DNA from: Streptomyces eurythermus
Lineage (GTDB): Bacteria > Actinomycetota > Actinomycetes > Streptomycetales > Streptomycetaceae
NCBI RefSeq assembly: GCF_014649115.1
Contig: NZ_BMSK01000004.1
Span: 1-64,000 of the forward strand
Direction of reading: 5' to 3'
DNA: 64,000 bases
The translations under genes and the position numbers were made by a program. Positions 8,708 through 16,794 of the stretch are shown here, piece by piece. The first letter of the stretch is position 1; every line of letters starts with the position of its first letter. The notes beneath the pieces were generated by a model, which saw only the letters and a list, made by a program, of their open reading frames with translations, was not told where the DNA came from and ran no database searches.

Positions 8708-9845
8708 CGGGGACCTCCATCTCGATCGTGGTGCCCTTGCCGGGCGCCGATTCCACGGTCAGCGAGCCGCCGACCCCGCCGGCCCGGTCCCGCATGGAGA
8801 CCAGGCCGAGGTGGCGTCCGGCGCGGCGGACCGCCGTGGGGTCGAAGCCGCTGCCGTCGTCGGCGACGCGCAGGACGGCGCCGCAGCCGCGCCGCTGCAC
8901 GCTCACGTCCACGTGTGCCGCGCCGGAGTGCCGCAGGGCGTTGTGCAGGGCCTCCTGGGCGACCCGGAGCATGGCCTCCTCCTGGGCCGCGGGCAGGGCG
9001 CGCAGGCCGGCACCGGTGAAGGTGACGCGGGCGGTGTGGGCGCGGTCGAGGACCTGTATCTGGGTGCGCAGGGTGGCGACCAGGCCGTCCTCCTCCAGCG
9101 CGGCGGGCCGCAGCTCCACGACGGCGGCGCGCAGTTCGTCGGCGGCCTCGGCGGCGAGCGAGGCCACCTGGTGCAGCTCACCCTTGGCGCGGGCGGGGTC
9201 GCGGTCGACGAGCGCCGCGGCGGCCTGGGCGGTCAGGCGGAGCGAGAACAGCTTCTGGCTCACCGCGTCGTGCAGTTCGTGGGCGAGGCGGGAGCGTTCC
9301 TCGGCGATGGTCAGTTCGCGGCTGCGCTCGTAGAGCCGGGCGTTGGTGAGGGCGATGGCGGCGTGCTGGGCGAGGATGGAGAGCAGTTCCTCGTCGTCCT
9401 GGGTGAAGCCGCAGCTTCCCTCCGGCTTGGGGCAGCGTTTGTTCGCGAGGAAGAGCGCCCCGATGATCTCCTCGCCGTCCCTGATCGGCAGGCCCAGGAA
9501 GTCGGCCATGTCGGGGTGGGCGTCCGGCCAGCCCTCGAAGCGGGGGTCCTTGCGCACGTCGGCGAGGCGCTCGGCCTTCGCCTCGTGCAGCATCGCGGCG
9601 AGGATGCCGTGCTGGCGCGGGAGCGGGCCGATGGCACGCCACTGCTCCTCGCTGACACCGTCGACGACGAACTGGGCGAAGCCCCCGTGGTCGTCGGGGA
9701 CGCCGAGGGCGGCGTACTGGGCGTCGAGCAGTTCGCGGGCGGAGGCGACGATCGTCTTGAGGACGTCGCGCACCTCCAGATGCCTGCTCATGGCCAGCAG
9801 CGCGGAGCTGACCGCGGCGAGGCCGGACCGGGGGCCTTGACTCAT
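8700..9845 (-). CDS. GAF-domain sensor histidine kinase (HisKA_3 type)
   Basis: A 381-residue soluble kinase. Residues about 25-165 form a GAF domain (LLDAQYAALGVPD, FLGLPIRDGEEIIGALFLANK). Then comes a HisKA_3 dimerisation helix with the phospho-acceptor His in RLAHELHDAVSQKLF, and a HATPase_c domain (LRHSGAAHVDVSV, DDGSGFDP, GHLGLVSMRDRA, GKGTTIEMEVP). No membrane segment is present, so it senses a cytosolic signal. The start at ATG 9845 follows AGGAC; longer forms exist but add Pro/Arg-rich residues. It is co-transcribed with the LuxR regulator. Confidence 0.93.
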   Translation of the reverse strand: MSQGPRSGLAAVSSALLAMSRHLEVRDVLKTIVASARELLDAQYAALGVPDDHGGFAQFVVDGVSEEQWRAIGPLPRQHGILAAMLHEAKAERLADVRKDPRFEGWPDAHPDMADFLGLPIRDGEEIIGALFLANKRCPKPEGSCGFTQDDEELLSILAQHAAIALTNARLYERSRELTIAEERSRLAHELHDAVSQKLFSLRLTAQAAAALVDRDPARAKGELHQVASLAAEAADELRAAVVELRPAALEEDGLVATLRTQIQVLDRAHTARVTFTGAGLRALPAAQEEAMLRVAQEALHNALRHSGAAHVDVSVQRRGCGAVLRVADDGSGFDPTAVRRAGRHLGLVSMRDRAGGVGGSLTVESAPGKGTTIEMEVPGG

Positions 9846-10286
9846 GTCCTCACGGTACCGGCGGGGTCCGACACCGCGGATCGGGCCGGTGACGGCGGGG
9901 CCTGGTCCCCTGGTCCTAGGCCCTGGCGGCCGTCTCATACCTGGGGATGAGGAGCCTCACGCTGAGCGTTGCGACGGCAACCGGCTGTGAGGGCGGCTGA
10001 TATTCCATGTGAGCCCGCGCATAGGGCCTACATCACGTACGAAGGAGCATAGGAGAGGCACCCGCCCGCATGAACGGGATCGACGGTCCCGTCTGTCCTA
10101 TTTTGCCCTTCCCTGATCCACTACCCGGCATCGTATTGGGCACCTTTGCCTGGGCATTTTGCGCCCGCTAAGAATTGCCTCGTCGCTCAGCGCCGCGGGT
10201 TCCCACCGCGGCGTTCGTGCGGGAGGAGCCGATTCCCCCGGCGGACGCAGGAGCGACCTCCGCGCTATCGAAGAGGTCCATCAGCC
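9846..10286. promoter_or_regulatory. Divergent promoter region with a structured leader
   Basis: A 441-base spacer between the kinase operon and the transglycosylase-like gene. The right half forms a recognisable fold on the plus strand: outer stem GTCGCTC (10182-10188) / GAGCGAC (10251-10257) enclosing a perfect 8-bp hairpin CGCCGCGG (10191-10198) / CCGCGGCG (10206-10213) and a second GC-rich arm. It ends 29 bases before the ATG, so it would be a 5' untranslated element. Cell-wall lytic genes in Streptomyces often carry c-di-AMP (ydaO) riboswitches, but the conserved ydaO blocks are not visible here. Nothing else is recognised. Confidence 0.5.
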
Positions 10287-11027
10287 ATGCCCAAGAACAT
10301 GCTCAACCGTGCTCATAGTCGTCCGCTGACGAAGCAGCGCAGGATCGCCGCCGTCGCGGGTGTCGCCGCGTTCGGCACCGCCGCCCTCGCCCTCTCGGCC
10401 ACCCTCGGCCACGACGGCACCGTCACCACGGGCGCCCCGGCCACGACCGCGCAGGTCTCCTCCGGCACCGTGCTGAAGAACGTCAAGGGCTCCGTCACCG
10501 GCCGGCTCGCCGCCGACAACGTCAAGCTGGACACCCTCGCGGCGCGGAAGAAGGCCGCGGACGCCGCTGCCGCCGCCCAGGCCGGCAAGGTCGCCGCGCA
10601 GAAGCAGGCCGCCGCCCGCAAGGCCGCGCGGCAGCACTCCGCCGTCCAGGCCGCCACCCGCTCCACCCAGCGTCTGGACATCGAGCCGGTCGCCGCCAAG
10701 ACGTACACCAACAACCTCGACGGCTGGATCCGGCAGGCCCTGTCGATCATGAAGACCAAGGGCATCCCGGGCAGCTACAGCGGCCTGCACCGCAACATCA
10801 TGCGGGAGTCCTCCGGCAACCCCCTCGCCATCAACAACTGGGACATCAACGCCGTCAACGGCATCCCGTCGAAGGGCCTGCTCCAGGTCATCCCGCCGAC
10901 CTTCAACGCCTACCACGTCCCCGGCACGTCCTGGAACATCTACGACCCGGTCGCCAACATCACCGCCGCCGCCAACTACGCGGCCCACCGGTACGGCTCG
11001 ATCGACAACGTCAACAGCGCGTACTGA
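10287..11027 (+). CDS. Secreted lytic transglycosylase-like protein (SLT domain)
   Basis: A 246-residue exported protein. It has an N-terminal Arg-rich stretch and hydrophobic signal segment (IAAVAGVAAFGTAALALSATL), an Ala/Lys-rich coiled linker (about 85-125), then an SLT-like domain (about 145-246). The catalytic-type Glu is in HRNIMRESSGNP, followed by INAVNGIPSKGLLQVIPPTF and NITAAANYAAHRYG. The expected activity is cleavage of peptidoglycan glycan strands. The ATG at 10287 is the only start that puts the signal segment at the N terminus. It sits behind a structured leader and ahead of a strong terminator, so it is monocistronic. Confidence 0.9.
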   Translation: MPKNMLNRAHSRPLTKQRRIAAVAGVAAFGTAALALSATLGHDGTVTTGAPATTAQVSSGTVLKNVKGSVTGRLAADNVKLDTLAARKKAADAAAAAQAGKVAAQKQAAARKAARQHSAVQAATRSTQRLDIEPVAAKTYTNNLDGWIRQALSIMKTKGIPGSYSGLHRNIMRESSGNPLAINNWDINAVNGIPSKGLLQVIPPTFNAYHVPGTSWNIYDPVANITAAANYAAHRYGSIDNVNSAY

Positions 11028-11055
11028 GGCCCTGGCGCGGGACCTCAGCGACGCA

Positions 11056-11101
11056 ACGCCGAAGGGCGGCACCCCTGTCACGGGGCGCCGCCCTTCGGCG
11101 T
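11056..11101. terminator. Strong bidirectional hairpin terminator
   Basis: Perfect 15-bp inverted repeat ACGCCGAAGGGCGGC (11056-11070) / GCCGCCCTTCGGCGT (11087-11101), whose loop holds a further CCCC/GGGG pairing. It lies between the converging transglycosylase-like and FHA-ABC genes. Confidence 0.88.
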
Positions 11102-11129
11102 CACGCGGGCGTGTGCGTACGAGGCCCGG

Positions 11130-13766
11130 TTACTTGCGCATGACCTCCGGCTCGTGGCGGCGCAGGAAGCGGGAGACGAAGAAGCCGCAGACCGCGCCGA
11201 GCGCGAGCAGCGCGAGCATGTCCAGGCCCCAGGCCGAGGCGGCGTGGTCCCACAGCGGGTCGGTGCTGCCCGGGTCGTCGGTGTTCGGGGCGATGCTGTT
11301 GAAGTCCAGCGTGGTGCCGGCCGCGGCCACCGCCCAGCGGGACGGCATCAGGTACGAGAACTCGTTCACGCCGAGCGTGCCGTGCAGGGTGAACAGGCAG
11401 CCGGTGAAGACGACCTGGACGATCGCGAACATCACCAGCAGCGGCATGGTCTTCTCGGCGGTCCTCACCAGCGAGGAGATCACCAGGCCGACCATCATCG
11501 AGGTGAAGCCCAGCGCCATGATCGGCAGGCACAGCTCGACCAGGGTGGAGCCGCCGAGCACCAGTCCCTCGCCGGGGATCTCGCGGCTGGTGAAGCCGAT
11601 GACGCCGACCAGCAGGCCCTGGAACATGGTGACGGCGCCGAGCACGACCACCTTGGACATCAGGTACGCCGAGCGGGACAGGCCGGTCGCGCGCTCCCGC
11701 TCGTAGATCACCCGCTCCTTGATCAGCTCTCGGACCGAGTTCGCGGCGCCCGCGAAGCACGCGCCGACGGCGAGGATCAGCAGGACGGTGGTGGCGGTGC
11801 CGTTCGGGGCGGGCAGGTGGGTCTTGGGGTTGACCGGGTTGGGCAGCAGTCCGCGGTCGGGCTGGATCAGCAGGCTGACCGCGCCGATGACCGCCGGCAG
11901 CAGCACCGTCAGCGCCAGGAAGCCCTTGTCGGAGGCGATGACCGAGACATAGCGCCGGACCAGGGTCGTCAGCTGCGAGCCCCAGCTCTGCGGCTTGGGC
12001 GGCCTCAGCGCCTGCGGCAGGGGTATGGGGCCGGTCTGCGGGGCGACGGCGTCGATCTCCGCCGCGTACATCTGGTAGTGCTGCGAGCCCTTCCAGCGGC
12101 CCGCCCAGTCGTAGTCGCGGTAGTTCTCGAAGGCGGAGAAGACATCGGCCCAGCTGTCGTAGCCGAAGAAGTTCAGCGCCTCCTCGGGCGGGCCGAAGTA
12201 GGCGACCGCGCCGCCCGGGGCCATCACCAGGAGCTTGTCGCACAAGGCCAGCTCGGCCACCGAGTGGGTGACGACGAGGACCGTACGGCCGTCGTCGGCG
12301 AGGCCGCGCAGCAGCTGCATGACGTCCCGGTCCATGCCCGGGTCGAGGCCGGAGGTCGGCTCGTCGAGGAAGATCAGCGACGGCTTGGTGAGCAGCTCCA
12401 GGGCGACCGAGACGCGCTTGCGCTGGCCGCCGGAGAGCGAGGTGACCTTCTTGTCCTTGTGGACGTCGAGCTTCAGCTCACGCAGCACCTCGTCGATGCG
12501 GGCGTCGCGCTCCTTCGCCGTGGTGTCGGCGGGGAAGCGCAGCTTGGCCGCGTACTTCAGGGCCTTCTTCACGGTCAGCTCGCGGTGCAGGATGTCGTCC
12601 TGCGGCACCAGGCCGATGCGCTGGCGCAGCTCGGCGAACTGCTTGTACAGGTTCCGGTTGTCGTACAGCACCTCGCCCTGGTTGGCGGGCCGGTAGCCGG
12701 TGAGCGCCTTGAGCAGGGTGGACTTGCCGGAGCCGGACGGGCCGATCACGGCGATCAGCGACTTCTCGGGGACGCCGAAGGAGACGTCCTTGAGGATCTG
12801 CTTGCCGCCGTCGACCGTGACGGTCAGGTGGCGGGCCGAGAAGGAGACCTCGCCGGTGTCGACGAACTCCTCGAGGCGGTCGCCGACGATCCGGAAGGCG
12901 GAGTGGCCGACGCCGACGATGTCGGCCGGTCCCAGCTGTACGGAGCCGCCCTTGGGGATCGGCTGGCCGTTGACGTAGGTGCCGTTGTGGGAGCCGAGGT
13001 CGCGGATCTCGAAGCGGCCGTCGGGCGTGGCGTGGAACTCGGCGTGGTGGCGGGAGACCTGGAGGTCGGAGACGACCAGGTCGTTCTCCAGGGCACGGCC
13101 GATGCGCATCACGCGGCCGAGCGCGAACTCGTGGAACGTGGTCGGGCTGCGGTCGCCGTAGACCGGCGGCGCCCCCGCGCCACCACCGGGCGTCTTCTGC
13201 GCGTACTGCTCGGCGGGCCCGGCCTGCTGCCAGCCCGCGTGCGGGGCCTGCTGGTGGGCCGGGGCCTGGTGGGGTACGCCCTGCTGAGGCATGGCCTGCT
13301 GGGGTACGGCTTCGTGGTGGGCGGGCGCCTGCTGGGGTACGGCCTGCTGGGCCCAGTCGGAGGCGGCCGGGTTCTGGGGCGCGTACGGTGCGGCCGCCTG
13401 CGGCTGCGGCTGGGAGTACGACTGCGGCTGCGGCTCGTGGGCCGGGCCGCCGACCGGTACGGCGGTCGCCGAGAAGTCCACCCGCGGGCCGTCGGTCGCG
13501 TTGCCGAGGTGCAGCGACGAGCCGGGGGCTATCTCCGTGTACTGGACGCGCTGACCGCGCGCGTACGTGCCGTTGGTGCTGCCGTGGTCCTCGACGACCC
13601 AGCTGTGGCCGTTGAAGCTGACCGTGGCGTGCCGCCAGGAGACCCTGGCGTCGTCGAAGACGATGTCACCCTGCGGATCACGGCCGAGGGTGTAAGGCCT
13701 GGACGGATCGAGCGTCCAGGTCCGTCCGTTTGATTCCAGTACGAGTTCCGGCACTCCATGCCCCAC
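11130..13766 (-). CDS. Double-FHA ABC transporter, ATPase and permease in one chain
   Basis: An 878-residue fusion. Two FHA domains bind phosphothreonine: about 25-95 (LGRDPQGDIVFDD, STNGTY) and 215-285 (IGRALENDLVVSD, SHNGTYVNG), joined by a Pro/Gln-rich linker. An ABCG-type ATPase (about 315-540) follows with GPSGSGKSTLL, LSGGQRKRVSVALELL and LIFLDEPTSGLDPG. The C-terminal third has about six membrane segments of ABC2 type. The layout matches M. tuberculosis Rv1747, an exporter controlled by Ser/Thr kinase phosphorylation. The start is GTG at 13766 behind GGGGGAC. No kinase gene is adjacent; substrate unknown. Confidence 0.93.
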   Translation of the reverse strand: MGHGVPELVLESNGRTWTLDPSRPYTLGRDPQGDIVFDDARVSWRHATVSFNGHSWVVEDHGSTNGTYARGQRVQYTEIAPGSSLHLGNATDGPRVDFSATAVPVGGPAHEPQPQSYSQPQPQAAAPYAPQNPAASDWAQQAVPQQAPAHHEAVPQQAMPQQGVPHQAPAHQQAPHAGWQQAGPAEQYAQKTPGGGAGAPPVYGDRSPTTFHEFALGRVMRIGRALENDLVVSDLQVSRHHAEFHATPDGRFEIRDLGSHNGTYVNGQPIPKGGSVQLGPADIVGVGHSAFRIVGDRLEEFVDTGEVSFSARHLTVTVDGGKQILKDVSFGVPEKSLIAVIGPSGSGKSTLLKALTGYRPANQGEVLYDNRNLYKQFAELRQRIGLVPQDDILHRELTVKKALKYAAKLRFPADTTAKERDARIDEVLRELKLDVHKDKKVTSLSGGQRKRVSVALELLTKPSLIFLDEPTSGLDPGMDRDVMQLLRGLADDGRTVLVVTHSVAELALCDKLLVMAPGGAVAYFGPPEEALNFFGYDSWADVFSAFENYRDYDWAGRWKGSQHYQMYAAEIDAVAPQTGPIPLPQALRPPKPQSWGSQLTTLVRRYVSVIASDKGFLALTVLLPAVIGAVSLLIQPDRGLLPNPVNPKTHLPAPNGTATTVLLILAVGACFAGAANSVRELIKERVIYERERATGLSRSAYLMSKVVVLGAVTMFQGLLVGVIGFTSREIPGEGLVLGGSTLVELCLPIMALGFTSMMVGLVISSLVRTAEKTMPLLVMFAIVQVVFTGCLFTLHGTLGVNEFSYLMPSRWAVAAAGTTLDFNSIAPNTDDPGSTDPLWDHAASAWGLDMLALLALGAVCGFFVSRFLRRHEPEVMRK

Positions 13767-14203
13767 TGAGTTGTCCCCCGAATTGCCCCCGTGGCGGGGA
13801 GTCTAGGGATGTCGAACATCGTGGGGAACTATTCCAGGCGCGGCCCCCTGACCGAAACCCGGGCCTTGCCGAGCGGTCCCGGGCGCGGTCCACTTCGCCC
13901 TGGTGACGGGGGTGAAACCGGGCCGGACGGTGGCAATCGCCGCGAGGGGCGCCAGCGGGGCGGACGCTTTCGCGTGACGGGTGGGAAGCCCGCGACGAGA
14001 GGGGCTGCCGCGGCCGGGCCGCGGATCGCCGTTCGCGGGCCGGCGTGGCACGCTCGGGACGGGGGGCCGGGCGGTGTCCGGGGCCGCGCGGCGCGCCGGC
14101 CGGCCGCAAGGTCCCCGACACCGGGGCGTCGGCCATTGTTCCGTGTCCGTCAGGCGGACCTCGGCGGCGCGAGGCACTGGGTGCCGGATACGGTGGTGAC
14201 ACC
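13767..14203. other. Divergent intergenic region, no gene seen
   Basis: A 437-base spacer between the divergent FHA-ABC and serB genes. It must hold both promoters, but I see no convincing -35/-10 pair, long palindrome or conserved RNA. The open frames crossing it lack ribosome sites and recognisable domains. Confidence 0.5.
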
Positions 14204-15427
14204 ATGAGCGCTTCGCAGACCTCAGCTTCGCAGACCTCCGAGGCCCCCACCCTCCTTGTCAAGATCTTCGGCAAGGACCAGCCGGGCATCACCGCGGGTC
14301 TCTTCGACACCCTCGCCGCCTACCTCGTCGACGTCGTCGACATCGAGCAGGTCGTCACCCGGGGCCGGCTGGTGCTGTGCGCCCTGGTGACCCAGCCGCC
14401 GGCCGGTCTGGAGGGAGACCTGCGGGCCACCGTGCACAGCTGGGCCGAGTCGATGAAGATGCAGGCGGAGATCATCTCCGGACACGGCGACAACCGTCCG
14501 CGCGGCCTCGGGCGCTCCCTGGTGACCGTGCTGGGCCATCCGCTCACCGCCGAGTCGACGGCCGCGATCGCCGCCCGGATCGCGAAGGCCGGCGGCAACA
14601 TCGACCGTATCTTCCGGCTCGCCAAGTACCCGGTGACGGCGGTGGAGTTCGCCGTCTCCGGCGTGGAGACCGGGCCGCTGCGCACGGCCCTGGCCTCCGA
14701 CGCCGCGGCACTGGGTGTCGACATCGCCGTGGTCTCGGCGGGCCTGCACCGGCGGGCCCAGCGGCTGGTGGTCATGGACGTGGACTCGACCCTGATCCAG
14801 GACGAGGTCATCGAGCTGTTCGCCGCGCACGCCGGCTGTGAGGACCAGGTCGCCGAGGTGACGGCCGCGGCGATGCGCGGGGAGCTGGACTTCGAACAGT
14901 CGCTGCACGCGCGCGTGGCGCTGCTGAAGGGGCTGGACGCGTCGGTGGTGGAGAAGGTGCGCGAGCAGGTCCGGCTGACGCCGGGCGCGCGCACCCTGAT
15001 CCGCACCCTGAAGCGGCTCGGCTACCAGGTGGGGGTCGTCTCCGGCGGCTTCACCCAGGTCACCGACGATCTCAAGGAGCGGCTGGGTCTGGACTTCGCG
15101 CAGGCCAACACGCTGGAGATCGTCGACGGCAAGCTGACCGGCCGGGTCGTCGGCGAGATCGTGGACCGGGCGGGCAAGGCGCGGCTGCTGCGCCGGTTCG
15201 CCGCGGAGGCCGGGGTGCCGCTGTCGCAGACGGTGGCGATCGGCGACGGCGCCAACGACCTGGACATGCTGAACGCGGCGGGGCTGGGCGTGGCCTTCAA
15301 CGCCAAGCCGGTGGTACGGGAGGCGGCGCACACCGCGGTGAACTTCCCCTTCCTGGACACGGTCCTCTACCTCCTCGGCATCACCCGGGAAGAGGTCGAG
15401 GCGGCGGACACACACGACGAGGGCTGA
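14204..15427 (+). CDS. serB: Phosphoserine phosphatase SerB with N-terminal ACT domains
   Basis: Last step of L-serine synthesis, phosphoserine to serine. The 407-residue protein has two ACT-like regulatory regions (about 15-85, LLVKIFGKDQPGITAGLF, and 100-180, LVTVLGHPLTAESTAAI). The HAD catalytic domain follows: motif I DVDSTLIQDEVIE, motif II VVSGGF, Lys in the KARLLRRF region, and motif III IGDGANDLDMLNAAG. ACT domains suggest feedback by an amino acid. The start at ATG 14204 gives MSASQTSASQTS, in which a 15-base unit is repeated. Two hairpins follow the stop. Confidence 0.95.
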   Translation: MSASQTSASQTSEAPTLLVKIFGKDQPGITAGLFDTLAAYLVDVVDIEQVVTRGRLVLCALVTQPPAGLEGDLRATVHSWAESMKMQAEIISGHGDNRPRGLGRSLVTVLGHPLTAESTAAIAARIAKAGGNIDRIFRLAKYPVTAVEFAVSGVETGPLRTALASDAAALGVDIAVVSAGLHRRAQRLVVMDVDSTLIQDEVIELFAAHAGCEDQVAEVTAAAMRGELDFEQSLHARVALLKGLDASVVEKVREQVRLTPGARTLIRTLKRLGYQVGVVSGGFTQVTDDLKERLGLDFAQANTLEIVDGKLTGRVVGEIVDRAGKARLLRRFAAEAGVPLSQTVAIGDGANDLDMLNAAGLGVAFNAKPVVREAAHTAVNFPFLDTVLYLLGITREEVEAADTHDEG

Positions 15428-15476
15428 ATCGGGGCGGCCAGGGCCAGGTGGGGCCGGGCCGGGAAGTGCTGGGCCA

Positions 15477-15506
15477 GGTCTGCCTGCGGGCGGCCGCAGG
15501 CAGACC
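15477..15506. terminator. serB: Hairpin terminator after serB (first of two)
   Basis: Perfect 13-bp inverted repeat GGTCTGCCTGCGG (15477-15489) / CCGCAGGCAGACC (15494-15506) with a 4-base loop. No T tract. Confidence 0.78.
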
Positions 15507-15541
15507 GGTCGCGGAGGGCTCGGCCGCCACGGCTGCGCTGT

Positions 15542-15582
15542 CGGGAGGGCCCGGCATCCCTCCCGGGTTCCGGGCCCTCCCG
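15542..15582. terminator. Hairpin terminator between serB and sixA-like gene (second)
   Basis: Perfect 13-bp inverted repeat CGGGAGGGCCCGG (15542-15554) / CCGGGCCCTCCCG (15570-15582), 27 bases beyond the end of the leftward phosphatase gene and so well placed to end that transcript. Confidence 0.75.
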
Positions 15583-15609
15583 CCTACGGCGTGCCGGGGC
15601 GGCGGCGGG

Positions 15610-16128
15610 TCACTCGGCGGGGGCCCAGTAGTCCGTGAGCGTGGCCACGCCGGGCTCGACGCCCTTCCAGTGGCCGTCGTAGGAGAGCAGGGCGAAGGCG
15701 GCGGCGGGGAAGCCACGGCGGTTCATCCGGGCGAGCGCGTCGCCCTCGGCCGAGCCGGCCAGGATGTCGGCCAGGCCGTGCACGCCCGGGTTGTGGCCGA
15801 TGAGGATCACGTTCCGCACCTCGTCGGGCAGCTCGTTGAGCACGGCGATCAGCTCGCCCGGCGATGCCTCGTAGATCCGCTCCTCATAGACGGTCCTCGG
15901 CCGGTGCGACAGCTCCTGGACGGCGAGCTTCCAGGTCTCGCGGGTGCGGACCGCCGTGGAGCACAGGGCCAGGTCGAAGGTGATGCCGGTGTCGGCCAGC
16001 TTGCGTCCGGCGACAGGGGCGTCCTTGCGGCCTCGCTCGGCGAGTGGGCGCTCGTGGTCGGGAACCTGGGGCCAGTCGGCTTTCGCATGCCGGAAGAGGA
16101 CGATCCTGCGGGGTTCTGCGACGCTCAT
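15610..16128 (-). CDS. SixA-type histidine phosphatase
   Basis: A 172-residue member of the phosphoglycerate-mutase-like histidine phosphatase superfamily. The catalytic motif is RHAKAD near residue 17, with the second Arg in AVRTRETW and the acid/His in LIGHNPGVHGLADIL. E. coli SixA removes phosphate from histidine on signalling proteins; in actinobacteria substrates are not settled. The start at ATG 16128 (MSVAEPRRIVLFRHAKADW) puts the motif at the usual distance from the N terminus. It lies 79 bases downstream of a small membrane-protein gene on the same strand. Confidence 0.92.
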   Translation of the reverse strand: MSVAEPRRIVLFRHAKADWPQVPDHERPLAERGRKDAPVAGRKLADTGITFDLALCSTAVRTRETWKLAVQELSHRPRTVYEERIYEASPGELIAVLNELPDEVRNVILIGHNPGVHGLADILAGSAEGDALARMNRRGFPAAAFALLSYDGHWKGVEPGVATLTDYWAPAE

Positions 16129-16207
16129 GAGATCCAGCTTCGCATGAAACGGGCCACCCGGCGCAGGGAGTTGACCATGCGGATTCACCGCGTGAGGGGG
16201 CTTGCCG

Positions 16208-16414
16208 TCAGCGCGCGGCGAGCTGCTGGACGCGCTCCAGCAACCGCGCGATCGCCGGGTCGCCGCCGGCCGCCTGGGCGTCCGACGGGTTGAGTATCAG
16301 CGCGAGCAGCGCGACGAAGGCGAGGGCGGGCAGGGCGAGCGCCCACCAGGGCAGTCGGGTGCCGGCGCCGCCCGTGGTCGCCGGGTGGGGCCGGGAGTGG
16401 GTGCGGGCCGGCAT
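16208..16414 (-). CDS. Small single-pass membrane protein, hypothetical
   Basis: A 68-residue protein not recognised beyond being a plausible conserved Streptomyces gene. It has a basic N terminus, one hydrophobic segment (about 22-40, WWALALPALAFVALLALIL) and a short amphipathic helix at the C terminus (AIARLLERVQQLAA). The ATG at 16414 has a very good GGAGG ribosome site five bases upstream, which supports translation. The leftward order is MFS transporter, 39-residue peptide, this gene, SixA-like phosphatase. Confidence 0.65.
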   Translation of the reverse strand: MPARTHSRPHPATTGGAGTRLPWWALALPALAFVALLALILNPSDAQAAGGDPAIARLLERVQQLAAR

Positions 16415-16616
16415 GGTCGCCTCCGTGAGTGAGTCTTCGAGGGTGCCGTGACCGCCTCGCGCGGTCACATCTCGAAGCTACGGAATCCAGGGCCGCCAAC
16501 CCATCAGGATTCCCACCCAGTTGACCCTGACCCTGGCCCCCTAGGGGATGGGGGGCCAGCACCACCATCCGCCCGGAGCAGGACGCCCGGAGCGGGACGA
16601 GGGCGGGTCGTCGGTG

Positions 16617-16736
16617 TCACGGGGACGCGATGGTCGCCACCACGGCGATGATCACGAAGATGGCGAGGAACGAGCCGAAGACGAGCAGCATCTTCTTCTG
16701 GCCGTTCTTCGGGTTCGGGTCGAGCACAGGCTGCAT
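16617..16736 (-). CDS. SGM_5486-family transporter-associated micropeptide
   Basis: A 39-residue protein, MQPVLDPNPKNGQKK followed by one membrane segment (MLLVFGSFLAIFVIIAVVATIA). From memory it matches the small actinobacterial family named SGM_5486, annotated as transporter-associated because it lies next to CynX/NimT-type MFS genes. That is the case here: the gene starts 58 bases after the MFS stop on the same strand. The polar DPNPKNGQKK head and single helix are the whole protein. A role as accessory subunit of the transporter is inference from position. Confidence 0.8.
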   Translation of the reverse strand: MQPVLDPNPKNGQKKMLLVFGSFLAIFVIIAVVATIASP

Positions 16737-16794
16737 GCGTCCAGTCTCGCACCCCGCCTCCCCCGCGAGGGCGCCGGGGCACCCGCCAGTCGGG

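Noticed and set aside
10146..10286. c-di-AMP (ydaO) riboswitch
   Set aside because: The leader is structured but too short, and the conserved GGGGGAACC, GGGTGAATC and CAGCTAACC-type blocks are absent.
11154..13733. 859-codon plus-strand open frame opposite the FHA-ABC gene
   Set aside because: Antisense shadow caused by GC3 bias; Val/Gly/Asp-rich with no domain and no ribosome site.
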